Virus record (IMG/VR): IMGVR_UViG_3300046804_002762
Location: 31,681 to 95,680 of that record
Length of the DNA stretch: 64,000 nucleotides
Source of the DNA: a virus
Strand: one strand, 5' to 3'
Made by a program: the position numbers and the translations under genes. This document shows positions 1-6,376 of this stretch, in pieces; positions within the stretch are counted from its first letter, which is position 1; every line of letters begins with the position of its first letter. The notes beneath the pieces were generated by a model that saw nothing but the letters and a program-made list of their open reading frames with translations, ran no database searches and was not told where the DNA came from.

Positions 1-57
1 TAAAAAAGAAGAATAAATAATTACACCTATTGAGACTGCAATTTCATAGGTAAGATT

Positions 58-80
58 AGGTGCTCTTATGAGCACCTTTT
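58..80 (+). terminator. Rho-independent terminator
   Basis: An 8-bp perfect stem, AGGTGCTC / GAGCACCT, with a TTAT loop, followed by TTT. It should end transcription arriving from upstream of the window, just before the late promoter of the HNH gene. Confidence 0.8.
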
Positions 81-84
81 CTAT

Positions 85-92
85 TATAAATA
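85..92 (+). promoter_or_regulatory. T4-type late promoter TATAAATA
   Basis: Exact match to the T4 late promoter consensus (gp55/gp33-dependent in T4), lying between a terminator and the HNH gene. The predicted RNA start, about 5-7 bases downstream, falls at the edge of the 3' arm of the outer inverted repeat. Confidence 0.75.
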
Positions 93-117
93 TTAGTGCA
101 GTCTCAATAGAATAGAA

Positions 118-753
118 ATGAATTATCTAAAGGTTTATTGTAATCTAATCAGGAAAGCAGAGAACAGAATTCCTCCTGAAGATTATACGGAAAAGCACCA
201 TATATTTCCAGTAAGCATTTACGGAAAAAATGATAAAATTGCAATTCTTACTGGAAGAGAGCACTATATCGCACACGAATTGCTGGAAAGAATTTTTATA
301 AAACGATATGGATTAAAGGACAAAAGAACTATTAAAATGATAAACGCTGTTATTGCTATGAAAGGTAATGGTAATTATATTAATTCATATCTTTATGAGA
401 AAAGTAGAAAAAGATTTTCAAATTCTTTAAAAAGTATTCCAAAATCGGAAGAGCATAGGAAGAAAATGTCAGAGGCTTCAAAAAGAAGATATGAGAATAT
501 GGAGGAAAGAAAAAAGACATCAGAGCAGATGAAAAAATATCATAAAAATATTGATACAACTGGAAAAAATAATTCGAATTATAATAATGGATGTTATTAT
601 GAATTAACAAGTCCACTTGGAGAAATAGGTTATACGAATAAATTGGATGTTTTTTGTAAAAGAAATGATTTATCCAGGTCTGGTTTTTGGAAAGTCATAA
701 CATATAAACAAAAGAAAGACCACAAAGGATGGTCGGTTAGAAAACTGGACTAA
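118..753 (+). CDS. HNH homing endonuclease with NUMOD3-type DNA-binding segment
   Basis: A 211-aa free-standing homing endonuclease that probably cuts phage DNA lacking this gene so the gene spreads by repair. The N-terminal HNH domain shows EKHHIFP (His27-His28), Asn38 and REHYIAHELL (His49, His53), the usual ββα-metal layout of phage HNH enzymes. Around residues 109-124 a SEEHRKKMSEA segment matches NUMOD3-like DNA-binding repeats, and the C-terminus (about 160-211) resembles the HTH-like tail ending in HKGW seen in this class. The start is the first ATG after the late-promoter cassette; there is no clear Shine-Dalgarno. The target site cannot be told from the window. Confidence 0.85.
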   Translation: MNYLKVYCNLIRKAENRIPPEDYTEKHHIFPVSIYGKNDKIAILTGREHYIAHELLERIFIKRYGLKDKRTIKMINAVIAMKGNGNYINSYLYEKSRKRFSNSLKSIPKSEEHRKKMSEASKRRYENMEERKKTSEQMKKYHKNIDTTGKNNSNYNNGCYYELTSPLGEIGYTNKLDVFCKRNDLSRSGFWKVITYKQKKDHKGWSVRKLD

Positions 754-756
754 TAA

Positions 757-785
757 TAGACAATCTGTAAAACCTGTGCTATGAT
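757..785 (+). promoter_or_regulatory. Sigma70-type promoter
   Basis: TAGACA (757-762), a 17-base spacer, then TATGAT (780-785), 24 bases before the ATG at 809. A good match to a host sigma70/SigA promoter, so the following gene is probably early. Confidence 0.65.
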
Positions 786-808
786 ATAGATACAAATTAA
801 TTAAACGG

Positions 809-1456
809 ATGGATTACAAAAAGTATTCTCTTGAAAATCTTGAGAAGTGGATTGAAGACGCAATCAATAGTAGTGAAGCATCGCCACAAGAAATTTATGA
901 TGTTATCAAAAATGTAGTGAGTGATAACTATTATTGCTACAAAAATCACACTGAAAGGTGTTATGAACTTCTTGCTCTTCTGAATGGTAATGGGAGGGGA
1001 CATATTCCAGCATACGATGAATATGTTGAGAAAAAAGAAAATCTTGTATGTGATAAAGATGATAAGTCTCCCAAGTGTCAAAAAGCATGGAGTGATTTTT
1101 GGGAAGAGAATTATTATCCTGAAGAGCATAATCAATACACTGAAGAAGAACTGAACGCAATGTGCGACAAGGCAGCATCAGACCAAGAAAAACAAAAGTG
1201 TCGTGAATATAACCTGCGTGAGGCAGAGTATTATGACAAGAGAGCAGAACTTGATGCTAAAAAAGATAAAGTAGTCAAATGGAAACTTCCTGTTGAGATT
1301 GATGGTATGAGCGGTGAGTATTATGTTAACTTCCCTGATGACTTGATGGAAGCAGCAAATATTGGAGAGAATGATATGGTAGAATGGATAGATCAAGGCA
1401 ATGGGTCATATTTTTTGCGTAAAGTAACTAAACCTATTGGAATTGATGAGTGCTGA
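809..1456 (+). CDS. Hypothetical acidic protein with AbrB-like C-terminal segment
   Basis: 215 aa. Residues 1-150 are rich in Glu, Asp and Lys with several Cys. The C-terminal ~50 residues (LPVEIDG, FPDDLMEAANIGENDMVEWID) resemble the small SpoVT/AbrB-like swapped-hairpin segments common in phage proteins, with the LPDDLL...G-D-EW pattern. The function of the long N-terminal part is unknown. It is preceded by a sigma70-like promoter and overlaps the next reading frame by one base (TGATG). Confidence 0.7.
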   Translation: MDYKKYSLENLEKWIEDAINSSEASPQEIYDVIKNVVSDNYYCYKNHTERCYELLALLNGNGRGHIPAYDEYVEKKENLVCDKDDKSPKCQKAWSDFWEENYYPEEHNQYTEEELNAMCDKAASDQEKQKCREYNLREAEYYDKRAELDAKKDKVVKWKLPVEIDGMSGEYYVNFPDDLMEAANIGENDMVEWIDQGNGSYFLRKVTKPIGIDEC

Positions 1457-1683
1457 TGGTTAAATTCATCAATGCTTGTTTAAATGGATTGATATACAGC
1501 ACGGGAAATATCTGTGTTGTTGACTATCCAAATCCATCTGTGGTAAAATATTATGAATCTGGTAAGTCCTGTTATGTCAACGGGATTTTTTATACTAAAT
1601 GTGAGGATAGATTAAATGGCTCTTTCGCAACAAACCCTGGAACATCTTCTGGAAGCAGAATCACACCTTCGTACTGCAATTAA
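1456..1683 (+). CDS. Doubtful small hypothetical protein
   Basis: A 75-aa frame starting in a TGATG junction with the preceding gene, which favours translational coupling. The last 22 codons lie over the better supported gene at 1616 in another frame, and that tail (Ser/Gly/Thr-rich) looks like a shadow. No family recognised. The real product, if any, may be poorly constrained at its C-terminus. Confidence 0.35.
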   Translation: MVKFINACLNGLIYSTGNICVVDYPNPSVVKYYESGKSCYVNGIFYTKCEDRLNGSFATNPGTSSGSRITPSYCN

Positions 1684-1840
1684 ATCCGCGGCTTCTAATG
1701 AAAAACCTTTGGTAGTTAAACAACTCTCACAACTTCTTTTTGATATAGAGCAATGTAAGAAGTTTGAGGAATTGATGGATATGATTGATAATAGAAACCC
1801 TGGAAGTAGGGGATCTTTTGGTTCTTTATTTGATGACTAA
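1616..1840 (+). CDS. Conserved small cyanophage protein of unknown function
   Basis: 74 aa, mostly helical. The N-terminus (MALSQQTLEHLLEAESHLR) is one I recognise as a conserved small T4-like cyanophage family, which is why this frame is preferred over the overlapping 1456 frame. Two predicted helices are followed by a Gly/Ser/Phe tail. No function is known. Confidence 0.7.
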   Translation: MALSQQTLEHLLEAESHLRTAIKSAASNEKPLVVKQLSQLLFDIEQCKKFEELMDMIDNRNPGSRGSFGSLFDD

Positions 1841-1928
1841 GAAGTGTTAAGTAATTCCAAAGACATTCTTAAGAATTCTTTATTTTGATAGATAAGATGT
1901 TATGATAGCAACACAATATTCGCGAATT

Positions 1929-2093
1929 ATGACCCTTCCATCAAAAAACAATAATAAACTCACCGATTCAGAATTTAATGAAATGGTTGCTCTTAAGAAT
2001 GCAATCAACTATGATATTGCTCAAGTTGTTCCTGAAAAAATGGAAACATTTACGGAATATTTTGTAAGGAGTTTAAAAGAACGTGGCGGTTGA
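1929..2093 (+). CDS. Conserved small cyanophage protein of unknown function
   Basis: 54 aa from the ATG of MTLPSKNNNKLT. An in-frame ATG lies 27 bases earlier, but the shorter start is preferred because conserved relatives begin with MTLP and because a TATGAT box at 1901-1906 would put the RNA start after the earlier ATG. The pattern LTDSEFNEMVALKNAINYDI is typical of a conserved cyanophage family. Function unknown. Confidence 0.65.
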   Translation: MTLPSKNNNKLTDSEFNEMVALKNAINYDIAQVVPEKMETFTEYFVRSLKERGG

Positions 2094-2104
2094 ATAAGTG
2101 TCAC

Positions 2105-2134
2105 AAGGGGGGATTTACAAGTCCCTTTTTTTAC
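2105..2134 (+). terminator. Probable terminator
   Basis: A G-run and C-run pair (GGGA / TCCC, extendable by G-U pairs) followed by seven T. It lies 12 bases after the stop of the gene ending at 2093. The stem is weak, so confidence is moderate. Confidence 0.5.
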
Positions 2135-2142
2135 TCTATAGT
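2114..2142 (+). promoter_or_regulatory. Sigma70-type promoter with TATAGT -10
   Basis: TTTACA (2114-2119), a 17-base spacer and TATAGT (2137-2142), 21 bases before the ATG at 2164. The same TATAGT -10 occurs in the 37-base repeats of the 6-23 kb region. It overlaps the preceding terminator. Confidence 0.55.
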
Positions 2143-2163
2143 CTTTTTAAGATAAACTCAAAA

Positions 2164-2571
2164 ATGAATTTCAAAACAGTTTTGCTTGCGTCAGTGTTTG
2201 TTGCACCAGTTCCTGTATTTGCACAACAAACAAACATTTATCAAGTCTGTACTAACTATCAAGAGAATTATTCACCTGGATATTATGATAGTTATGGAAA
2301 TTATGTTCAGGGAAGAGTAAATACTGAAAGTTATAATGTTCAATGTGGAACTGGTACATATTATCGTCCCAACGGAGGTAATGTTTATCAATCACCAGTA
2401 GTTGCTCCTGTGGCACAACCTAGAGGATATTGTTCTCCTGCAAGAACTACTCTTGGTGGACTTTTAGGAGGAGGAATTGCTGCTGCAGTTTCTAAAAAAA
2501 ATGCTTGGAGTTGGGCAATTCCTCTGGGTGTAGTACTGGGAACTGGTGCAGCAAACGTAAATTGTTACTGA
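2164..2571 (+). CDS. Secreted or periplasmic protein with signal peptide
   Basis: 135 aa. Residues 1-20 form a Sec signal peptide (basic start, hydrophobic LLASVFVAPVP core, VFA before QQ as a likely cleavage site). The mature part is Tyr/Asn/Gly-rich with Cys at about 29, 59, 92 and 134, and residues 98-128 hold a Gly-zipper-like hydrophobic stretch (GGLLGGGIAAAV, LGVVLGTGAA) able to sit in a membrane. The 2098 GTG upstream is rejected as a start because that stretch contains the terminator and promoter. The role is unknown; envelope modification or superinfection exclusion are guesses. Confidence 0.7.
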   Translation: MNFKTVLLASVFVAPVPVFAQQTNIYQVCTNYQENYSPGYYDSYGNYVQGRVNTESYNVQCGTGTYYRPNGGNVYQSPVVAPVAQPRGYCSPARTTLGGLLGGGIAAAVSKKNAWSWAIPLGVVLGTGAANVNCY

Positions 2572-2679
2572 ATATGGAAGCGGTACAGAGACCTTGTGAC
2601 AATTGAAGAAGTGGCACACAAATCTCCACAAGAGGCACAAAAGACCCTATAGTACATTTGTTGATTTGAGGAACCTACC

Positions 2680-3090
2680 ATCGCCACTCGCTCTCGCATC
2701 GGTCTTGAACTTAAGAACGGCAGTATTCTGTCTGTCTATCATCACTGGGATGGTTATCCTGAGTGGTTGGGTCGTATTCTTACTACTCACTACAATACTC
2801 GTGCTAAAGCAGCAGAACTGATTGATGGTGGTGATATGAGTTCTGCTTGGACTAATGCTGGTTGGAATAACGAAACCCGCGCACAAGGTCCGCTGTATTA
2901 TACCGAGCGTGGTGATGAGTTTATTGCCCCTCGCCTTGATGCTGATCTGTGTGAGTATCTGAATAACACTAGTGAAGTGTATGCTTATGTCTTCCGTAAT
3001 GGTCAGTGGGTATGCTATAATATGAATCTGTTTGATGATACTAAACTCCCTGAAATCGTTGAAATTCCCTCTGGTGCTCTTGCTGTCTGA
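2680..3090 (+). CDS. Conserved cyanophage protein, apparent AUC start
   Basis: 136 aa, beginning (I)ATRSRIGLEL. I recognise the family as starting MATRSRIGLEL and continuing SVYHHWDGYPEWLG, DGGDMSSAW and GPLYYTERG, so the full protein begins at the ATC at 2680. A Shine-Dalgarno GAGGAA lies six bases before that ATC and no ATG, GTG or TTG lies between the upstream in-frame stop (2662) and it. Either AUC is used as a rare start, or a point mutation destroyed ATG and translation restarts at the TTG at 2767. Function unknown. Confidence 0.7.
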   Translation: MATRSRIGLELKNGSILSVYHHWDGYPEWLGRILTTHYNTRAKAAELIDGGDMSSAWTNAGWNNETRAQGPLYYTERGDEFIAPRLDADLCEYLNNTSEVYAYVFRNGQWVCYNMNLFDDTKLPEIVEIPSGALAV

Positions 3091-3093
3091 CCT

Positions 3094-3285
3094 ATGAAAA
3101 CTTCTACTGCTATTGGTGTTATTGCTGGTGCTATTGTTATTGTAACTGTTAGCATCTTATTTGAAGCGTGGTTGCTTGGACTGATTCTATCTTGGTTTAA
3201 TGTATTCTTGACCTTCGGGCAGAACCTTGCTATTGTGGTTCTTGCTAATATGATTTTCAAAAACTCTGGGAGTTCTTCTAAATGA
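3094..3285 (+). CDS. Small integral membrane protein
   Basis: 63 aa with two strongly hydrophobic segments (about residues 6-28 and 30-56) and a short polar Ser-rich tail. First of a run of overlapping tiny genes; its TGA overlaps the next ATG (ATGA). No family recognised. Confidence 0.65.
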   Translation: MKTSTAIGVIAGAIVIVTVSILFEAWLLGLILSWFNVFLTFGQNLAIVVLANMIFKNSGSSSK

Positions 3286-3440
3286 ATCGTAAGTACATCA
3301 CCGTATTTGCATTAGGTTTCCTTGCTATGATTGGTTGGAATGTCTTTCTAGTACAACGCGATGAGCGAATGTATGATGCTTATTATCGCACAAAAGCGAT
3401 AGAGAACCTCAAAACTCCTCCAAGTAATCAAATTAGGTGA
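3282..3440 (+). CDS. Small single-pass membrane protein
   Basis: 52 aa, MNRKYITVFALGFLAMIGW start: a basic N-terminus and one transmembrane segment (about 5-24), then a charged helical tail. Overlaps the previous gene by 4 bases and the next by 4. Size and topology resemble spanin or regulatory micropeptides, but there is no specific evidence. Confidence 0.6.
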   Translation: MNRKYITVFALGFLAMIGWNVFLVQRDERMYDAYYRTKAIENLKTPPSNQIR

Positions 3441-3535
3441 TTTACTTTCTTCTCATTTCTGCGGCATTTGGATGGTTCTTTTTTGTACTATTCTCTAAAC
3501 ATTTTGATTACCTAGACGAACACAAACGCAAATGA
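3437..3535 (+). CDS. Tiny membrane protein, GTG start
   Basis: 32 aa starting with GTG in a GTGA overlap with the previous stop. One transmembrane helix (IYFLLISAAFGWFFFVLF) followed by a charged tail (DEHKRK). Supported mainly by position in a tightly overlapping chain and a sensible membrane topology. Confidence 0.5.
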   Translation: MIYFLLISAAFGWFFFVLFSKHFDYLDEHKRK

Positions 3536-3669
3536 TTCCACAACGTATTCGAGAACTGATTATGAACGCAGAACGTGAAAAGATTGCCCGTGAGTTTTGG
3601 GAGGAAATTGAACAGGAAGCAGCAAAACTTGAAGTAACTGTGGACTATTATCTTGCTGAGTTTTACTGA
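3532..3669 (+). CDS. Conserved small protein with VDYYLAEF C-terminus
   Basis: 45 aa, charged and helical, ending KLEVTVDYYLAEFY. The same C-terminal pattern (KIGVTIDYFLDEF) occurs in the gene at 18356, so the two belong to one family. ATGA overlap with the previous gene. Function unknown. Confidence 0.6.
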   Translation: MIPQRIRELIMNAEREKIAREFWEEIEQEAAKLEVTVDYYLAEFY

Positions 3670-3767
3670 TGACTTTTATTCTTGGTATGCTTACTGGTAT
3701 TCTTTTGACAGTCGGAACATCCCTTATTGTTGCTTCCAACATTGACAAAGAAGACAATCAATTCTAA
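3669..3767 (+). CDS. Tiny membrane protein
   Basis: 32 aa, one transmembrane segment (FILGMLTGILLTVGTSLIVA) and an acidic tail. Its ATG overlaps the previous TGA (TGATG). Last of the chain of overlapping micro-genes that begins at 3094. Confidence 0.55.
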   Translation: MTFILGMLTGILLTVGTSLIVASNIDKEDNQF

Positions 3768-3793
3768 ACTTAAGAGGTAAATTACACAAAAAA

Positions 3794-4033
3794 ATGGCAC
3801 AAAAGTTTCTCTATATCTTGGACTATTTCGTTCCACAGTTTCAATCGGAATATGGTGGATTGCTTAACGTAATCGCAGAAAATGATGAAGAATGTTTTGA
3901 TGTTGTTGTTGAATGGGATAATGAAACCTGGACAGAATACTACAGCAAACTACGAGAAAACATTGTAAAAGCACAACGCTTTCCTCTTCTTGAAAACGAA
4001 GAATCTTGTGTAGTTGAATCCTTTACGACCTGA
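3794..4033 (+). CDS. Conserved cyanophage protein of unknown function
   Basis: 79 aa, acidic. The N-terminal pattern LDYFVPQFQSEYGGLLNVIAENDEECFD is one I recognise from a conserved T4-like cyanophage family. Preceded by a purine-rich AAGAGGT about 14 bases upstream of the ATG. The stop overlaps the next start (TGATGA). Function unknown. Confidence 0.65.
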   Translation: MAQKFLYILDYFVPQFQSEYGGLLNVIAENDEECFDVVVEWDNETWTEYYSKLRENIVKAQRFPLLENEESCVVESFTT

Positions 4034-4194
4034 TGATTGACACATCTTTGAATCGTCTTGAGTTTAATCTGAAGCAACAGTATCAAGAACGCATTACATT
4101 TTTACAACAAAAGATCACAGAACAACAGCACGAAATACTGAGACTTCAGGAGCAAATCAAATATATGTCAAAAGATAAGTTCTATGACTGTTGA
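4033..4194 (+). CDS. Small coiled-coil protein
   Basis: 53 aa. Residues 5-45 are a Gln/Glu/Lys-rich heptad-like helix (LKQQYQERITFLQQKITEQQ). It overlaps the start of the next gene by 11 bases. Function unknown. Confidence 0.55.
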   Translation: MIDTSLNRLEFNLKQQYQERITFLQQKITEQQHEILRLQEQIKYMSKDKFYDC

Positions 4195-4477
4195 ACTTCC
4201 ATCTTCTTTCTTTCATTCTCCCCCAAAAGGATATTATTATGAAGCAACTGAGTTCAAACGAAATGTTATCAGTATTTGGTTATGTAATACTCGCAAGTTT
4301 GACTATAATAATGGTGCTGAAACCAGAACTATACACTCCTTCTACAACACCAAAACCAGAGAATATTTTGCCCCGATCAATAGTAGAACCATCGGTGCTT
4401 GTGTAAATATCAAGAACACGCGGAACTATACCGCGATGCCGATAAACCAATCAATTCTGGAGTCTTGTTTCGTATGA
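4184..4477 (+). CDS. Conserved cyanophage protein of unknown function
   Basis: 97 aa. SFFHSPPKGYYYEATEFKRNVISIW, then FYNTKTREYFAPINS and YTAMPIN match a family I know from cyanophages. The alternative frame starting at 4191 encodes a hydrophobic peptide but is judged a shadow. Overlaps the next gene by 4 bases (ATGA). Confidence 0.7.
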   Translation: MTVELPSSFFHSPPKGYYYEATEFKRNVISIWLCNTRKFDYNNGAETRTIHSFYNTKTREYFAPINSRTIGACVNIKNTRNYTAMPINQSILESCFV

Positions 4478-4650
4478 TCATCGAAGAGGGAACCGAAGTC
4501 ATTTACAAAAGCATTTCTGGAGTGATTGCATTTGCCTCTGATCAATATGTCTCAATTCTTTTCAGAAAAGGAAAACACAAATCTCAAGATGTGAAGATCG
4601 TAGTTTATCAAGAAGATTTTAAGAATGTTGTGCTAGCAGATGGAAAATGA
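4474..4650 (+). CDS. Conserved small β-rich cyanophage protein
   Basis: 58 aa from the ATG in an ATGA overlap (MIIEEGTEVIYKSISGVIAF); the upstream in-frame extension from 4399 lies over the preceding gene and is rejected. The pattern EGTEV-KSI-G-AF and KIVVYQEDFK is a recognised conserved cyanophage family, possibly with an SH3-like barrel. Function unknown. Confidence 0.65.
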   Translation: MIIEEGTEVIYKSISGVIAFASDQYVSILFRKGKHKSQDVKIVVYQEDFKNVVLADGK

Positions 4651-4928
4651 AGAAGAGTAATAACTGGTGGCGATGGTGGGCAAAATCCATCGGAGAGAAA
4701 GCATCCAAATGTGATAAAGAAAGCGACACGGTTGCGGTTATTCGCACCGTGATTTTTGCTACTTATTTGATTACAAACTGCTTTATAGTGGCAGGCGTAA
4801 TTAGGCACTGGAATGATAAACCTCAAATTGAAATCTTTATTGAAAATCCTTATGAAGTACCTGGTACAGTATCTCCAACCCAAAAAGAAGGGTTACTCCA
4901 AGCAAACCGCAACTTTGCTTACGATTGA
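4647..4928 (+). CDS. Conserved small membrane protein
   Basis: 93 aa. The N-terminus MKKSNNWWRWWAKSIGEKAS is basic and Trp-rich, followed by a transmembrane helix (about 34-55, VIFATYLITNCFIVAGVI) and a soluble tail. I recognise the N-terminal pattern from other cyanophages. Overlaps the previous gene (ATGA). Function unknown. Confidence 0.65.
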   Translation: MKKSNNWWRWWAKSIGEKASKCDKESDTVAVIRTVIFATYLITNCFIVAGVIRHWNDKPQIEIFIENPYEVPGTVSPTQKEGLLQANRNFAYD

Positions 4929-4998
4929 TGATGCAGAATTCTGGTGTAAAGTGATAGAAAAGAAAGGTGCAAAGGATATAAAGATATTGGTTCAATAA
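4915..4998 (+). CDS. Possible micro-gene, TTG start
   Basis: 27 codons in a third frame after the previous gene: (L)LTIDDAEFWCKVIEKKGAKD. The DAEFWC...KGA-DI pattern looks protein-like and fills the space to 4998, but the only start is TTG and the overlap is 14 bases. Kept at low confidence. Confidence 0.3.
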   Translation: MLTIDDAEFWCKVIEKKGAKDIKILVQ

Positions 4999-5017
4999 AT
5001 AACTAAAAAGTATTAAA

Positions 5018-5185
5018 ATGAAACCAACACCCAGACAACTTCAAGAAACTTATAAAATTCACGATCAACTCGTAGAGCATCTTATCTCTGAAGGATATGC
5101 TGATGATGAAAAATCTGCAGATAACATTATCAACGGAATGAGCGAAACTTGGTTTAATTTGATTATTAACGATAATAATTCTTGA
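5018..5185 (+). CDS. Conserved small cyanophage protein
   Basis: 55 aa, too short to be obvious, but MKPTPRQLQETYKIHDQLVE and EGYADDEKSADNIINGMSE match a family I recognise from cyanophages. An AATAAATA box (4995-5002), the late-promoter-like core seen before virion genes, lies 16 bases upstream. Function unknown. Confidence 0.6.
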   Translation: MKPTPRQLQETYKIHDQLVEHLISEGYADDEKSADNIINGMSETWFNLIINDNNS

Positions 5186-5216
5186 TTATTTCAAATATAT
5201 CAAAACAAGAAGAAAG

Positions 5217-5807
5217 ATGCTAACATTCAAAGAGTTTTATAGTATTTGTGAAGGGAAAAAAACAAAAGATCTTCCATATGTAGTTCCTGGTACTTATCAA
5301 GAAAAAGATGGTGTAAAGATATACACTCTCAAGAGAGATGATGGACAAAAGAGAGAACCAATCAAGTCTGCAAAGAAAATATCCAAAATGCTTGATAAGC
5401 AAGGTGGAATTGGTGGTAAAGCAATAAAAAAAGCAATAAAAAAAGCAGGAAAGAAAGTTAAATCAGTCTCTGAAGATCTGGAAGCAAGAAGACAGCAACT
5501 TGCAAAAAGACAAAGAGATAATGTTTCTGCATTTAGGGAAAGATCCATTGCATCAGTAAATGCACAGAGAGAAAGAGTTGCAAATCAAAAAGAACGCGAA
5601 GAGTTAAAGAGGGAAATTAAGAAAGAACTGCAGACAGAGCAGCATCCCACAATGCAACCCAATGAATATAACAAACAGGTAGCAAGACAATCTGCACGTT
5701 GGAAAGGTATGCAAATCCGTCAGGCACATGGTGAAATGGAGCACGAAGCAGGAGCACAACTAGCAGCAAAGAAAGCAAGAATGAAAGCAATTATGTCAAG
5801 AAAATAG
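5217..5807 (+). CDS. Basic Lys/Arg-rich protein with capsid-targeting-like N-terminus
   Basis: 196 aa, very basic after residue 45 (repeated KKAIKKAGKK, a long RQQLAKRQRD-type helix, AKKARMKAIMSRK tail). The N-terminus MLTFKEFYSICEG resembles the T4 capsid-targeting sequence of internal proteins (pattern M-K/L-T-F/Y-x-E-F-x-x-x-x-E), which the gp21 protease trims. It may therefore be packaged in the head and could bind DNA or be injected. A DNA-binding role is inferred only from charge. The gene at 6656 has the same plan. Confidence 0.65.
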   Translation: MLTFKEFYSICEGKKTKDLPYVVPGTYQEKDGVKIYTLKRDDGQKREPIKSAKKISKMLDKQGGIGGKAIKKAIKKAGKKVKSVSEDLEARRQQLAKRQRDNVSAFRERSIASVNAQRERVANQKEREELKREIKKELQTEQHPTMQPNEYNKQVARQSARWKGMQIRQAHGEMEHEAGAQLAAKKARMKAIMSRK

Positions 5808-5850
5808 TACATAAATAATGATGCCTTAATTGACTCGCATCTTTAAGGTT

Positions 5851-5874
5851 GGAGAGGAGAAATCCTCTCCTTTT
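5851..5874 (+). terminator. Rho-independent terminator
   Basis: An 8-bp perfect stem GGAGAGGA / TCCTCTCC, GAAA tetraloop, TTTT tail. Ends transcription of the basic protein gene at 5217. Confidence 0.85.
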
Positions 5875-5876
5875 AA

Positions 5877-5884
5877 TATAAATA
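5877..5884 (+). promoter_or_regulatory. T4-type late promoter TATAAATA
   Basis: Exact late consensus, 6 bases after the terminator stem and 4 bases before the 3' arm of the outer inverted repeat, as in the two sister cassettes. Confidence 0.7.
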
Positions 5885-5913
5885 ATACTGCGAGTCAATT
5901 TAAGAGCAGAACT

Positions 5914-5999
5914 ATGGAAATCCAAAAGAGTATTACTATACCTATTATTCTTATGAAGAATGGGGTAGAGGATATATTGGCAGTATGGGAAAGAATTGA
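5914..5999 (+). pseudogene. Fossil of a GIY-YIG-type homing endonuclease
   Basis: From the ATG the open frame gives a meaningless 38-aa peptide, but after four codons the +2 frame reads EYYYTYYSYEEWGRGYIGS and stops at 5997. This looks like the N-terminus of a GIY-YIG family homing enzyme (RGYIG as the YIG motif). Adding one A to the A4 run at 5924-5927 would join ATG to that frame (MEIQKEYYYTYY). The gene therefore carries a one-base deletion and is truncated right after the YIG motif, where the 37-base module repeat follows. The family call rests on the motif pattern only. Confidence 0.6.
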
Positions 6000-6005
6000 T
6001 AAAAA

Positions 6006-6042
6006 CTTTGGGGCCTTGAAAGTGTTCTAATAATGTAAGCAC
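6006..6042 (+). promoter_or_regulatory. 37-base module repeat, copy 1
   Basis: Most diverged upstream-most copy: CTTTGGGGCC, TTGAAAGTGTTC, -10 AATAAT (6029-6034), then GTAAGCAC. The -10 offset (23 bases from the repeat start) equals that of all other copies, and here no ATG is embedded, which supports a promoter role. The gene start follows at 6053. Confidence 0.65.
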
Positions 6043-6052
6043 TCAAACTCAA

Positions 6053-6190
6053 ATGGAAGACTTTGATGACCTTTTAGTAGAAGAGTTTTCTTCTTTTGAC
6101 TTTCTTGAAGAGATGAATGAAGGTCTCTTTGAAGAGCAAGATAATTTGAAATCCTTCAACAACTATTTGAACTCCAATTACGATTGCTGA
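6053..6190 (+). CDS. Small acidic protein
   Basis: 45 aa, very acidic (MEDFDDLLVEEFSSFDFLEE...), first gene after module repeat 1. Start context CAAATGG. Small acidic early proteins of phages sometimes bind host enzymes, but nothing identifies a target here. Confidence 0.55.
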   Translation: MEDFDDLLVEEFSSFDFLEEMNEGLFEEQDNLKSFNNYLNSNYDC

Positions 6191-6192
6191 TT

Positions 6193-6372
6193 ATGACTCC
6201 TGACACTTACACTTTTTCTGGCGATGCTGTTACCTTCCTTGGTTTGGTTGGTGTTGCTTCAACGCTTCTTATTGTTGTTACTTCTTTCCGCAGGTTTTTC
6301 AACAGTCCTTACAATGTTCGTGTGACACCTAAAGTTACTCAAGAGACCACCACTGAAATTACTGAATCCTGA
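6193..6372 (+). CDS. Small membrane protein
   Basis: 59 aa from ATG (MTPDTYTFSGDAV); the TTG at 6184 is rejected. One transmembrane segment (about 13-31, VTFLGLVGVASTLLIVVTSF) and a Thr/Glu-rich cytoplasmic tail. Two bases after the previous stop. Confidence 0.6.
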   Translation: MTPDTYTFSGDAVTFLGLVGVASTLLIVVTSFRRFFNSPYNVRVTPKVTQETTTEITES

Positions 6373-6376
6373 ACTA

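Larger units (their letters stand above)
27..110 (+). promoter_or_regulatory. Outer inverted repeat enclosing terminator and late promoter
   Basis: A perfect 14-base inverted repeat (27-40, CTATTGAGACTGCA; 97-110, TGCAGTCTCAATAG) encloses a terminator hairpin (58-80) and a TATAAATA box (85-92). The 3' arm begins 4 bases after the promoter box and ends 8 bases before the ATG of the HNH gene at 118. RNA reading through from upstream could fold both arms and cover the start region, while RNA started at the internal late promoter would lack the 5' arm. The same plan recurs near 5.8 and 15.5 kb. The folding role is inferred from known T4 examples. Confidence 0.75.
5825..5904 (+). promoter_or_regulatory. 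Terminator / late-promoter cassette inside an inverted repeat (copy 2)
   Basis: Outer arms 5825-5839 (CTTAATTGACTCGCA) and 5889-5904 (TGCGAGTCAATTTAAG), complementary apart from one extra T, enclose a terminator hairpin and TATAAATA. The ~95 bases up to the next ATG are nearly identical to those at about 15.52-15.61 kb and share their architecture with 27-110. The downstream gene here is a decayed GIY-YIG gene. Confidence 0.75.

Noticed and set aside
2603-2821. 72-aa hydrophobic frame
   Set aside because: It overlaps the conserved ATRSRIGLEL gene in another frame, and its sequence composition looks like a shadow.
4191-4406. 71-aa frame with a hydrophobic segment
   Set aside because: Lies wholly over the conserved 4184 gene (SFFHSPPKGYYYE family); the hydrophobic part is an out-of-frame product.
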